Shown here piece after piece: positions 10,093 through 17,941 of a stretch of 64,000 nucleotides of DNA. The number at the start of each line of letters is the position of its first letter. Position 1 is the first letter of the stretch. A program made the position numbers and the translations under genes. The stretch is from contig NZ_CP092362.2 of the NCBI RefSeq assembly GCF_022370635.2, positions 5,766,001 through 5,830,000 of the forward strand, given 5' to 3'. Source of the DNA: Mycolicibacterium crocinum (lineage in GTDB: Bacteria > Actinomycetota > Actinomycetes > Mycobacteriales > Mycobacteriaceae). The notes below the pieces were generated by a model. That model saw only the letters and a list, made by a program, of their open reading frames with translations. It did not search any database and was not told the DNA's origin.

Positions 10093-10123
10093 GGGTGGTG
10101 TCCCTCCGCCAGGTCTGCAGGGG

Positions 10124-10441
10124 TCACCGCAATCCACCTCCGTACCGTGCCTGGTTGTCCGTTTGGGCTTCCTCGCGCAGGGCGGCGAAAGCCAGATTCA
10201 GCCGGTCGCTGAGCTCACCGTGGCTGTAATCGGTGACGACCGCCGGGTGCAACGTGAGCTCGATGAGTTTGCCGTCGGAGTTCGCCACCGCGTGTATGTC
10301 CCCCAGATCGACGCTGTACGTGATGGTCTCGGCCTGCGCGACGAGCGCCTCCCAACGCTCGGCAGCCTCGCTCAGTTCCTTCAAGACCGCGTCGACGAGA
10401 TCCCTGTCGCTAAGCTCGCGATCGCTGCTGGATCCCGCCAC
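10124..10441 (-). CDS. YbaB/EbfC-like small protein (EspL-type), ESX-associated
   Basis: A 105-residue protein with the YbaB/EbfC layout: an N-terminal amphipathic helix (LVDAVLKELSEAAERWEAL), a central beta hairpin (ITYSVDLGDIHAVANSDGKLI, LTLHP) and a C-terminal helix (LNLAFAALREEA). YbaB proteins are dimeric DNA-associated proteins. ESX-1 encodes the related EspL, so placement just before eccB fits an ESX accessory. Function here is unknown. It probably heads the eccB / eccC-eccA transcript. Confidence 0.7.
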   Translation of the reverse strand: MAGSSSDRELSDRDLVDAVLKELSEAAERWEALVAQAETITYSVDLGDIHAVANSDGKLIELTLHPAVVTDYSHGELSDRLNLAFAALREEAQTDNQARYGGGLR

Positions 10442-10545
10442 GTGACAAGTATGTCGACCGTCACTACCTGCGTCAATTCACCTTTGCAGCATCCGCTGTC
10501 AGGATCGGTGAAAATCGCCCCAGCAACCTCCGAATTTCTCACGTG

Positions 10546-11649
10546 TCACGTCGCGGCGCCCCAATGGCTTGCGGGTGGAGCATTGAGCGCCTCGAACCAG
10601 GCGAAGTGATAGTTGGCGGACAATTCGTCGCTCACGGCGATCGCCTCGGTCGCGGCCAGCAACAGGCAGTTGCTCAGCAGTGCGGCATCGACGTCGGGAT
10701 ACTGGGCCATCAGTTGATAGCGGGCGGTGTCGGAATGTACGCGAAGGACGTCGACTTCGGCATCGAGGACGCCGGTGCGGCCCGCGCCCGCCTTCGCCAA
10801 CGTGTGCACCATCCGGGGCAGGCCGTCGCGCCAGTGGGTGGCCTCGACCAATTTCCAGCCCAGGTCGTCGACGCGGGGAAGCTCGCGAGCGTTGGTCGAG
10901 GTCGCTAGCGGGCCGGTTCGCCCGGCGGGGAACGGGTCACCCGGGTGATAGACCACGGATCGGACGACGTCGCCGAGCAGATCGCCGATCCGTCCCGCAC
11001 GTCTGCCCGGCGCGGGTAGGCCGACGCCGGTGGGGATCGCGATGCCGGGCGGGATCCACCCGTGCGCGAGGTCGGTCACCAGCAGGGTCGTCCCGTCGGC
11101 GCGCTCCCCGACCGCCCAGCGCAGGCCTGGCTCCTGGCGGGCGACGAACTCCAGCACGCGCTCCAGACTCCGGTTGTCCGGCTCGGGTTCGGGCTCGGGT
11201 TGAAACGCGACCGGTTCGGGCTCGGGCTCCGGCTCGGTGACCGTCGGCTCGACGACAGGCACCACGACAGGTATCGACGGATCGGTATCGAACTCATCTG
11301 CGGCAGCGCGCAATTGGCGAATCGTGGACTCGACGCGCTGGACCGCATAGGACCTGGCCGTCTCGATGATGCGGACTTCCTCGGCACGGCGGGCGAAGTC
11401 GGGCACATCGGCATGCCGCAGCGCACCTAGCCGCTCGTTGGCCGAGTCCGCGATGCGCTGCAGGTCGTGCTTCAGGTGTTGGGCGACGACCTCGGTCGCC
11501 GGTGTGACCGTCTCCAGCTCCGCGGGCCACAATCCCCCGATCACCCAGGGTGTGGCGTCCGGCGGCGTGGGATGGGTCGGCACGGAGAGGGCTTGCCGAG
11601 TCGCCCTCTTCAGGCGCTGACGCGCCGAGTTCCGACCGAAGATCGCCAC
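10546..11649 (-). CDS. Uncharacterised ESX-associated protein with Glu-Pro linker
   Basis: About 367 residues from a GTG with GGTAGG upstream. An N-terminal helical part (VAIFGRNSARQRLKRATRQAL, then WPAELETVTPATEVVAQHLKHDLQRI) is followed by a Glu-Pro linker of EPEPEPEP type at about 150-180. The C-terminal domain contains LRWAVGERADGTTLLVTDLAHGWIPPGI and VVYHPGDPFP. It has no signal peptide, membrane segment or catalytic motif that I recognise. From memory it resembles mycobacterial proteins of the Rv3899c/EspK C-terminal kind (DUF5631/DUF5632) found beside ESX loci, but I cannot confirm that. The upstream part of this frame is only the shadow of the oxidoreductase gene. Confidence 0.65.
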   Translation of the reverse strand: MAIFGRNSARQRLKRATRQALSVPTHPTPPDATPWVIGGLWPAELETVTPATEVVAQHLKHDLQRIADSANERLGALRHADVPDFARRAEEVRIIETARSYAVQRVESTIRQLRAAADEFDTDPSIPVVVPVVEPTVTEPEPEPEPVAFQPEPEPEPDNRSLERVLEFVARQEPGLRWAVGERADGTTLLVTDLAHGWIPPGIAIPTGVGLPAPGRRAGRIGDLLGDVVRSVVYHPGDPFPAGRTGPLATSTNARELPRVDDLGWKLVEATHWRDGLPRMVHTLAKAGAGRTGVLDAEVDVLRVHSDTARYQLMAQYPDVDAALLSNCLLLAATEAIAVSDELSANYHFAWFEALNAPPASHWGAAT

Positions 11650-11714
11650 GTTGAGGAGCCTACCGTCGATCCCTGCGCTGTCAGTTCGGCCGTAACCGCC
11701 CGCACCAGCGGCGT

Positions 11715-12842
11715 TCAGGCCAGCGGCTGGTTCTTTCGGACGCCCTTGTAGATACCGCGTCGCACGATCCACGGCATCAGGATCCGATCGATCGACCAGG
11801 CGGGGAATCGATAGGCGGTGCCGTTGGGAGCGAACACTTCCAATCCGTCGGCCTGGATTCCGACGATCGAGCCCCACCGGCGTCGGGGCGCGCGGTACTT
11901 CTTCAGTGGACGGTCGGCCAGCGTCGCGCGGATGTTGTGGGCCAGCAGCGAGTCGGCCCGCGCCCGCGCCGAGGCCCGCAGCGGGTCGGTGGCCGCCACG
12001 TCGCCGATCGCGAACATGTGGTGATGCCCGCACAGCTGCAGCTCGGGGGTGACCTTGACGAAGCCCTGCTCGTCGAGCAGCTCGGGCGGCAACCACTCGG
12101 TGTTGGGCTTGACCCGTCCGATCGCCCACAGCACCGCGTCGGCCTTCGAGTCGGGTTGTCCAGTGCTCCACTGCACAGCGTCGTCGGTGATCTCGTCTCC
12201 GTCGAACCCGTCGGGCAGTACCGCGCGGTGACCGGGATGGACTCCGGCGCCCAAGCGAATCAGCCTGTCGTGCAGCGTGTTCCACGCCTTCTCATGATGC
12301 TCGGTCAACGCTCGTTCGCCCGGGAAGTACAGGTCCACCTTCTTGCCCGGCCATGCGGTGGCGATATTGGCAGCCGAACTGACTGCTGCGGCGCCACCGC
12401 CGACGATGATCACCGAGTCGGCTGCGGCCAGTCGCTGGTGCGTCGCGGTCAGGTCGGCGGCGATCTCCTCGGGTGTCTGCAGCGTGGGCTGGCGCCAGAA
12501 GCCGTTGCGCACCCCCGTCGAAATCACCAGTACCTCATAGGGTTCGGTGACCGGCGAGCCGTCCGGCGCGGTGCCCGACAGTGTGCGGTTCTCCAGATCC
12601 AGACCGGTGAGCGTGGCCTGCACGGTGCGCACCCGGTCCAGACCCCGGTACTTGTCGAAGGAGATCCAGTTGTCGCGGGCCCAGTCCTTCGGCCGGGCCA
12701 GCCGCAATCCGAGCTCTTGGCCGCTGACCAATGCCGGCTTGGCCGAGATGCCGACGACGTCGGCGTGCCGGGCCAGCTTGATCGCGGTGAGCAGCCCGCT
12801 GTCGCCGAGGCCGGCGATCACCACGCGCGGCTTACGAGTCAT
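11715..12842 (-). CDS. FAD-dependent pyridine nucleotide-disulfide oxidoreductase family protein
   Basis: A 375-residue two-dinucleotide-fold flavoprotein. VVIAGLGDSG near the N-terminus binds FAD, VIIVGGGAAAVSSA around residue 150 is the NAD(P)H Rossmann loop, and MFAIGDVAATDPLR is the second FAD motif. There is no redox CxxC, so it belongs with NDH-2/AIF-like or ferredoxin-reductase-like enzymes rather than disulfide reductases. It overlaps the DUF1295 gene upstream by 4 bases (ATGA) and shares its promoter region with the KstR-type site. That suggests a role as electron partner in steroid or lipid metabolism. Its electron acceptor is unknown. Confidence 0.85.
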   Translation of the reverse strand: MTRKPRVVIAGLGDSGLLTAIKLARHADVVGISAKPALVSGQELGLRLARPKDWARDNWISFDKYRGLDRVRTVQATLTGLDLENRTLSGTAPDGSPVTEPYEVLVISTGVRNGFWRQPTLQTPEEIAADLTATHQRLAAADSVIIVGGGAAAVSSAANIATAWPGKKVDLYFPGERALTEHHEKAWNTLHDRLIRLGAGVHPGHRAVLPDGFDGDEITDDAVQWSTGQPDSKADAVLWAIGRVKPNTEWLPPELLDEQGFVKVTPELQLCGHHHMFAIGDVAATDPLRASARARADSLLAHNIRATLADRPLKKYRAPRRRWGSIVGIQADGLEVFAPNGTAYRFPAWSIDRILMPWIVRRGIYKGVRKNQPLA

Positions 12843-13732
12843 ACGACGGCCTTTCGGGGCGGGCGGGGAATCAGCATCGGCACTCGATCGATCACGTCCT
12901 GATACTGCGGGCGCCGGGCCAGGCTGCGCTTCTCCATCATCGGAATACTGGCGCCGAGGAACATCGCGACCATGGCCACCACCCCGACGAACAGCCACCA
13001 GGCATCGGCGGGTGCGGCGGCGACTCCGAACAGGGCCAGGGCGAACCAGAAGCTGATCTCGCCGAAGTAGTTCGGGTGCCGCGACCATGCCCACAGTCCG
13101 CGGTCCATCACCGCGCCGGGCTTCTTGTCACGGACGAAGCGGTGCATCTGGGTGTCGGCGACCAATTCGAGCGTCACCGCCGCGATGCCAACGGCGAATG
13201 CGATCCAGCTCAGCCACATCAGGCCGTCTCCCGGTCGGGTGACCGCGACGTAGACCGGCAGCATGCCGAGGAACACCTGCACAGTCGGGATCAGGTGGAT
13301 CCCGAAGAGGTCGGCGAAGAATTCGAGCCGGCCCGCGCTGTCGCGCAGTTGCGGGTAGCGCCAGTCCTCGTGGTGCAGGCCGGGAAAGCTGTACGCCCAG
13401 TTGCCGGTCAAGCGGATCGCCCAGTACATGACGACGATCGCGACGAGCCAGCACCGCATCGAGTCCAGGCCGAGCGGCCCGGCGGCCCACCAGTAGATGA
13501 GCAGCAGCGGCGGGATGACGCTCCAGAAGGCGTCGTAGAAGCTGGAGTTGCGGTACGCCCGACTGAAGACGAACACCACCAGGGTGGCGATGACGTCGGC
13601 GGTGAACCCATCTAGCCACAACCGGCCGGTCGCCGACGGACCGTAGAGCAGCCAGGCCGCGCCGGCCCCGACCGCGACGACGTAGGCCGCAGTGACCAAC
13701 CACAGCGACTGGGCTTTGCTCCGGTTCACCAT
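12839..13732 (-). CDS. DUF1295 membrane protein (steroid 5-alpha-reductase/ICMT-like fold)
   Basis: A 297-residue polytopic protein with about seven hydrophobic segments. The C-terminal signature includes WAWSRHPNYFGEISFW and a trailing RRPQYQDVIDRVPMLIPR, typical of DUF1295 and related isoprenylcysteine methyltransferase/steroid reductase folds. The ATG is set by a strong AGGAGG 6 bases upstream. A KstR-type palindrome lies 26-39 bases upstream of the start. This, and the FAD oxidoreductase coupled behind it, suggests reduction or modification of a sterol-derived compound; that is inference. Confidence 0.88.
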   Translation of the reverse strand: MVNRSKAQSLWLVTAAYVVAVGAGAAWLLYGPSATGRLWLDGFTADVIATLVVFVFSRAYRNSSFYDAFWSVIPPLLLIYWWAAGPLGLDSMRCWLVAIVVMYWAIRLTGNWAYSFPGLHHEDWRYPQLRDSAGRLEFFADLFGIHLIPTVQVFLGMLPVYVAVTRPGDGLMWLSWIAFAVGIAAVTLELVADTQMHRFVRDKKPGAVMDRGLWAWSRHPNYFGEISFWFALALFGVAAAPADAWWLFVGVVAMVAMFLGASIPMMEKRSLARRPQYQDVIDRVPMLIPRPPRKAVV

Positions 13733-13757
13733 TTCCAGCCTCCTACCGCGGCCGAAC

Positions 13758-13771
13758 TGTAACACGTTCTA
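13758..13771. promoter_or_regulatory. KstR-type operator (cholesterol regulon)
   Basis: TGTAACACGTTCTA fits the KstR consensus TnnAACnnGTTnnA at every fixed position. It lies in the 209-base divergent gap, 26 bases upstream of the DUF1295 start and 170 bases upstream of the first acyl-CoA dehydrogenase. KstR is the TetR-family repressor of sterol catabolism in mycobacteria. Position favours control of the DUF1295-oxidoreductase pair, possibly both directions. Confidence 0.75.
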
Positions 13772-13941
13772 GTTGCCGTTCGGCGGTCTCAAGTCCCGCT
13801 CTGTAGTCTCTGCATCGACTGTGCGTCCAGAGTGCGTTCGTGGGCCCACTTGACGCTCTCACCGCAGACTCGATCCGACGCCCGAGCCAAAACTTGACAC
13901 CTGCCAACAACCGGCCGCGAGGGGCTGCTTATCGTGTCGGA

Positions 13942-15138
13942 ATGAGCACCGTCGCTGATGCCGAGCGGGTCGAAGACCTGGCCCGGCGGGTCGTGGCCGA
14001 CCACGACCCAAAGAAAGTCCCGATTCCGGAATTCCTCGGCGCCTGTTACGACGCCGGCCTGTCCTGGGTGCACTTCCCCGAAGGTCTCGGCGGGCTCGGC
14101 CTGTCGCGAGGTCTGCAGGCCGTCGCCGACCGGATCCTGCAGGGCGCAGGCGGCCCGGTGCCGCTGGGCCTCAACCCCATGGGCTACGGCATGGCCGCGC
14201 CGACCGTGCGCGAACATGCTCAGTCCGACGATCTCAAGAAGTCGCTGCTGCGACCGCTGGCCACCACCGAGGACATCTGGTGCCAGCTGTTCTCCGAGCC
14301 CGGCGCCGGCTCCGACCTGGCCGGCCTGGCCACCACGGCGGTGCCTGACGGCGACGAGTGGGTGATCAACGGCCAGAAGGTCTGGACCAGCCTGGCGCAC
14401 CGCGCCCGGTGGGGTCTGCTGCTGGCGCGCACCAACCCCGACATCGCCAAGCACAAGGGCTTGACCTACTTCGTGCTCGACATGCACGCCCCCGGCGTGG
14501 AGACCCGGCCACTGCGCCAGATGACCGGGCAGGCGGAGTTCAACGAGGTCTACATGACCGACGCCCGCATCCCGGACAGTCACCGCCTCGGCGCGGTCGG
14601 CAACGGCTGGAACGTCGCGATGACCACGCTGATGAACGAGCGCAGCGCCCTGGGCGCCAGCGGCAGCCGCCGCGGCAGCGGCACCATCAAGGAGGCCACC
14701 ACGCTGTGGGCCTCGCGGCCCGACCTGCACACCCCGGTGCTGCGGGACCGGTTGGCGCAGTTGTGGTTACGGTCTGAAGCCCAGCGGCTGACCTCGGAGC
14801 GCTCCCGCGCCTCGGCCACCTCGGGCGGCCCGGGCCCGGAGGCCTCCGTCGGCAAGCTGGTCGGCGCCCTGCTCAATCAGCACATCTACGAATGGTGCAT
14901 GGATCTGCTTGGGCCCGAAGGGATCCTCTACGACAGCTACGCATTGGCCGATGGCGCCGGTGACGCAGGTGTCTGGCGCGGGCCGATCCAGCAGCGCTTC
15001 CTGCGCAGCCGCGCCAACACCATCGAGGGCGGCACCACCGAGGTGATGAAGAACATTCTCGGCGAGCGGGTGTTGGGCCTGCCCGGTGATCTGCGTGCCG
15101 ACGCCGGCATGCCGTGGAAGGAGATCCCCCGTGGCTGA
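13942..15138 (+). CDS. Acyl-CoA dehydrogenase, catalytic subunit
   Basis: A 398-residue FAD acyl-CoA dehydrogenase that introduces the alpha-beta double bond in acyl-CoA thioesters. Seen: the FAD/substrate loop WCQLFSEPGAGSDLAGL, the middle beta domain with INGQKVWTS, and the C-terminal helical region ending RANTIEGGTTEVMKNILGERVLGLP, which carries the IEGG glutamate expected to act as base. The next gene overlaps it by 8 bases. Mycobacterial FadE proteins often form alpha2-beta2 heterotetramers from adjacent genes, with one subunit keeping the base. Proximity to a KstR-type site suggests a sterol side-chain or ring substrate. Confidence 0.93.
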   Translation: MSTVADAERVEDLARRVVADHDPKKVPIPEFLGACYDAGLSWVHFPEGLGGLGLSRGLQAVADRILQGAGGPVPLGLNPMGYGMAAPTVREHAQSDDLKKSLLRPLATTEDIWCQLFSEPGAGSDLAGLATTAVPDGDEWVINGQKVWTSLAHRARWGLLLARTNPDIAKHKGLTYFVLDMHAPGVETRPLRQMTGQAEFNEVYMTDARIPDSHRLGAVGNGWNVAMTTLMNERSALGASGSRRGSGTIKEATTLWASRPDLHTPVLRDRLAQLWLRSEAQRLTSERSRASATSGGPGPEASVGKLVGALLNQHIYEWCMDLLGPEGILYDSYALADGAGDAGVWRGPIQQRFLRSRANTIEGGTTEVMKNILGERVLGLPGDLRADAGMPWKEIPRG

Positions 15139-16312
15139 GAAGCTTGCGGATCAGCCCATCAGCAGCGCTGAGTTCCAGTTCAGCGAGGAGCAGCAGCAGC
15201 TGCGCGCCGCCGTCCGCAAGTTCTGCGCCGACAACTTCGACGAGTCCACCGTGCGCCGGTTGATGGAGTCCGAGGTGCCCTTCGACGCCAAGGTGTGGAA
15301 CCGCCTCGGCGGCGAGCTCGGCGTGCTCGGACTCTCGGTGCCCGAGGACGACGGCGGTGTCGGCGGATCGCTGGTCGATCAGGCCGTCGCGGTCGAAGAA
15401 TTCGGCGCCACCCTCGCGTGCGGGCCGCTGTTCGGCACCGTCTATCTCGCCGTCCCCGCGCTGGTGGCCAGCGCGGCCGGTCCGGCGCGTGACGAGTTGC
15501 TGGCTGCGCTGGTGGAGGGGACGACCACTGCCGCCTTCGCGGTGGCCGACAAGGCCGGCGCGTTCGACCCGGCCGCCGTCACGGTCACCGCCGCCGGTGA
15601 CACGGTATCCGGCACGGTCGCTCGCGTGATCGACGGTGCCGCGGCCGACGTAATCCTGGTGGCGGCAACCGGTTCCGACGGCCTCGGGCTGTACGCGGTG
15701 GACGCCAACGACGCTGCGCGCACCCCGCTGTCGACCCTGGACCTGACCCGGCCACAAGCCAACATCACCTTCACCGACTCCCCCGCCCGGCTGCTGGCCG
15801 GCCCCGAGGAAGCCGAGCGGGTGATCACCCATGCACTGCAGGTGGGTTCGGCGCTGTTGGCCGTCGAGCAGGTCGGTGCCGCACAGCATCTACTGGATCT
15901 GTCGGTCGAGTACGCGAAGTCCCGGTTGCAGTTCGGCCGTCAGATCGGTTCGTTCCAGGCGATCAAGCACAAGTTGGCCGACATGCTGGTCGACGTCGAG
16001 CACGCCCGCTCAGCGGCCTATCACGCCGTGTGGGCGCTGACGGACGGCTCCGATGATCCGGCCCTGGCGGTCAGCATCGCGCAGGCCACCGCATCGGCAG
16101 CTTTGAGCCGCGTCGCCGCCGACACCATTCAGGTGCACGGTGGGATCGGCTTCACCTGGGAACACCACGCGCACCTGTATTTCAAGCGCGCCACAACCGA
16201 TGCCGCGCTGCTGGGTAGTGCCGAGCAGCACCGGGCCCGGGTCGCCGAGATCGTGTTGGACGAGGCGAGCGCCGAGGATGCCACCCGAGTGGCGGACGGT
16301 CTGCCGGTCTAA
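15131..16312 (+). CDS. Acyl-CoA dehydrogenase, partner subunit
   Basis: A 393-residue acyl-CoA dehydrogenase fold protein starting at a GTG inside the end of the previous gene. It keeps the N-terminal helical domain, YAKSRLQFGRQIGSFQAIKHKLADM and QVHGGIGFTWEHHAHLYFKRA. It lacks the IEGG/YEGT motif with the catalytic glutamate and ends soon after the C-terminal domain. This is the pattern of the non-catalytic subunit of heterotetrameric mycobacterial dehydrogenases. The two products probably work only together. Confidence 0.92.
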   Translation: MAEKLADQPISSAEFQFSEEQQQLRAAVRKFCADNFDESTVRRLMESEVPFDAKVWNRLGGELGVLGLSVPEDDGGVGGSLVDQAVAVEEFGATLACGPLFGTVYLAVPALVASAAGPARDELLAALVEGTTTAAFAVADKAGAFDPAAVTVTAAGDTVSGTVARVIDGAAADVILVAATGSDGLGLYAVDANDAARTPLSTLDLTRPQANITFTDSPARLLAGPEEAERVITHALQVGSALLAVEQVGAAQHLLDLSVEYAKSRLQFGRQIGSFQAIKHKLADMLVDVEHARSAAYHAVWALTDGSDDPALAVSIAQATASAALSRVAADTIQVHGGIGFTWEHHAHLYFKRATTDAALLGSAEQHRARVAEIVLDEASAEDATRVADGLPV

Positions 16313-16327
16313 CCCTCACGATACGAA

Positions 16328-16370
16328 AGTTCGGGTGCGAGAAGTGCTGAGGACTTCTCGCACCCGAACT
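16328..16370. terminator. Bidirectional hairpin terminator
   Basis: An 18-base perfect stem (16328-16345 with 16353-16370) and a 7-base loop, directly after the acyl-CoA dehydrogenase stop and facing the end of the opposite His-rich gene. It should end transcription from both sides. Confidence 0.88.
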
Positions 16371-16394
16371 GTTTGAAGTGGTGCGCCCGGCTCG

Positions 16395-16640
16395 TCAGCC
16401 GCGATGGCGATTCCACTGGTGGTGATGATGGATCGAGGAACCCGGGACCGGCTGGTTGTGCTGGTGGGGGAACGTGGTGTGCGGCGTCGGAGAGCTCATG
16501 TTAGGTCCGGTCGTGTCGGCGTGGCCGGCACCGGCTGCGCCGAGTGCCACCATCGCGGACCCGGTGGCCAGAACTGCGCCCGCGGCGATGCGCTTGAACC
16601 AGAGGCTCGTCGAGTTGGTGGTGTTCATCGTGATCGTCAT
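16395..16640 (-). CDS. Tiny secreted His-rich protein (paralogue 1)
   Basis: An 81-residue precursor with a Sec signal peptide: LWFKR, then a hydrophobic core, cleavage after GAGHA at residue 41. The mature part is about 40 residues, 8 of them histidine. It starts DTTGPNMSSPTPH, continues TTFPHQH and ends HHHHQWNRHRG. The gene at 23197 encodes the same layout: GPNMSxPxxHxTFPxQH, PGS, HHHHQW. No Cys is present. Clustered His suggests Zn, Cu or Ni binding outside the membrane, but no known family is recognised. Its upstream region contains a 63-base element also found ahead of the paralogue. Confidence 0.72.
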   Translation of the reverse strand: MTITMNTTNSTSLWFKRIAAGAVLATGSAMVALGAAGAGHADTTGPNMSSPTPHTTFPHQHNQPVPGSSIHHHHQWNRHRG

Positions 16641-16716
16641 GGCTGTGCAATGTCCTTGCTTCGTCTTTCACCGGTTTGCCGGCGGTGATCCAACGATCCC
16701 GCGAATCGGCGCCGAC

Positions 16717-16779
16717 GTCTGTCGGGTGACCAGGCCAAAGCAGGGGTGAAAGCGGTGTCCACCGATCGGTGGACACCGC
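16717..16779 (-). promoter_or_regulatory. Conserved upstream element of the His-rich secreted gene 1
   Basis: A 63-base stretch alignable without gaps to 23508-23570. Both copies begin GTCTGTCGGG and end with the identical CGATCGGTGGACACCGC (plus-strand reading). The two copies sit 77 and 84 bases from the starts of the two paralogous genes. This copy ends in a perfect 28-base palindrome. It is probably a shared promoter or regulator site. Confidence 0.6.
16752..16779. repeat. Perfect 28-base palindrome
   Basis: A self-complementary sequence (arms GCGGTGTCCACCGA and its complement, no loop) five bases after the stop of the DUF1254/1214 gene. It could be a terminator hairpin for that gene or a dimeric operator. 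One half, but not the other, is repeated at 23553-23570, which favours an operator derived from a shared half-site. Confidence 0.7.
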
Positions 16780-16783
16780 GACG

Positions 16784-17941
16784 TCAAGGCGTATTGCGCT
16801 CTGCGAAGTGCGCGTGCCGTCTGACCATGGCGGCGGCTCGCTCCGCCGCGGTGAGGCGCTGCGACGGATCGAAGTAGCGGTCGATCTCGTCGGTGCCGAT
16901 GACGGTGACGGTCGGGGCGGCAGGCTGATTCGGGGTGCTGGCACGCCAGGTCACCACGCCGCCGCGGTAACCGCGGGCGTCCAGCCAGTTGGGTACACCG
17001 AAGTCCTCGGTGGACAACAGGATTCGGACGCGCCCGTCGACCACGTCGGACTGGCCGAGGTTGAGGCTGGTCTGGCGGGTCTCGATGTCGATCATCGCGC
17101 TCCACCGATCGGTCAGGCAGATACCGACATACGGACTGCCGTCAGGGATCTCGTACTCGATGATCATGGCCTGTCCCTCGGCGAGCTCCCACGCGATCGG
17201 GACGAACCAGGCGCCGGCCATCGCAGAGGGAGGCTGCATCGGCGGTATGGCGAAATTCTTGGGCAACGCTGCGAACACCCGCGCCGGAATGTCTTTGACC
17301 CACATGGTGAACAGGTCCCGCGAGTCCGTCAGGTGCGTGGTGAACGCGTCGATCGCGGCGCTCACCGATTGCGGCGCGGCGGCCGGCACGTCCCCTAGGC
17401 ATTCGATACGAATGGTGCCCTTACGCTGACGGTCCCAATCGCCGTAGGTCTGGTAGGCACAGAACGAGTCGGCCCCGGGCGGTAGCTCGAACCAGTTGCC
17501 GCCCCGCGGTTCTCGGCCGAAAATGATCTCGAACGAGCCGTCCTCGGCGATGGCGAGATCCTCGGCGAGCACCTTGACCGAGGTGCCCTGATCGTCCTTG
17601 CCGGTGTAGACACCGAACGTAGTCTGGGCCACCGATCCCAGCGTTCCCGACACCCGATAGTCGTGGGCGTCGTCGATACGCGCCGACAGGTAGAGCGTGT
17701 CCGGATTCGAGTGGCCCCAATTCCACGGTGAATACTGGGTATTGATCAGCGTCGGCCACGCGGGGTCGCTGCTCAACAGCAATCCGCTGTACTGGATGTG
17801 CCCCACCAATCGCGCCAGCAGTGTGGCTGCCGATCCGTCGTCGAGTTCGCCGTCGGCGAGCGCGAGTTCGAGGAGTTCCTCGTTGAGATCGGTGAAGCTC
17901 CGCCAGGCGGCCCGTATCCGGTCGTTGTTGTCGGTGGTCAC
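16784..17941 (-). CDS. DUF1254/DUF1214 domain protein
   Basis: A 385-residue protein without signal peptide or membrane helix. It has the DUF1254-like N-terminal part (SPWNWGHSNPDTLYLSARID) and a DUF1214 C-terminal part (GNWFELPPGADSFCAYQTYGDW, PYVGICLTDRWSAMIDIETRQ). Proteins of this kind are widespread in mycobacteria; biochemical function is unsettled. The GTG start overlaps the sulfotransferase stop by 4 bases, so both are translated from one mRNA. A 28-base palindrome follows its stop. Confidence 0.8.
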   Translation of the reverse strand: MTTDNNDRIRAAWRSFTDLNEELLELALADGELDDGSAATLLARLVGHIQYSGLLLSSDPAWPTLINTQYSPWNWGHSNPDTLYLSARIDDAHDYRVSGTLGSVAQTTFGVYTGKDDQGTSVKVLAEDLAIAEDGSFEIIFGREPRGGNWFELPPGADSFCAYQTYGDWDRQRKGTIRIECLGDVPAAAPQSVSAAIDAFTTHLTDSRDLFTMWVKDIPARVFAALPKNFAIPPMQPPSAMAGAWFVPIAWELAEGQAMIIEYEIPDGSPYVGICLTDRWSAMIDIETRQTSLNLGQSDVVDGRVRILLSTEDFGVPNWLDARGYRGGVVTWRASTPNQPAAPTVTVIGTDEIDRYFDPSQRLTAAERAAAMVRRHAHFAERNTP

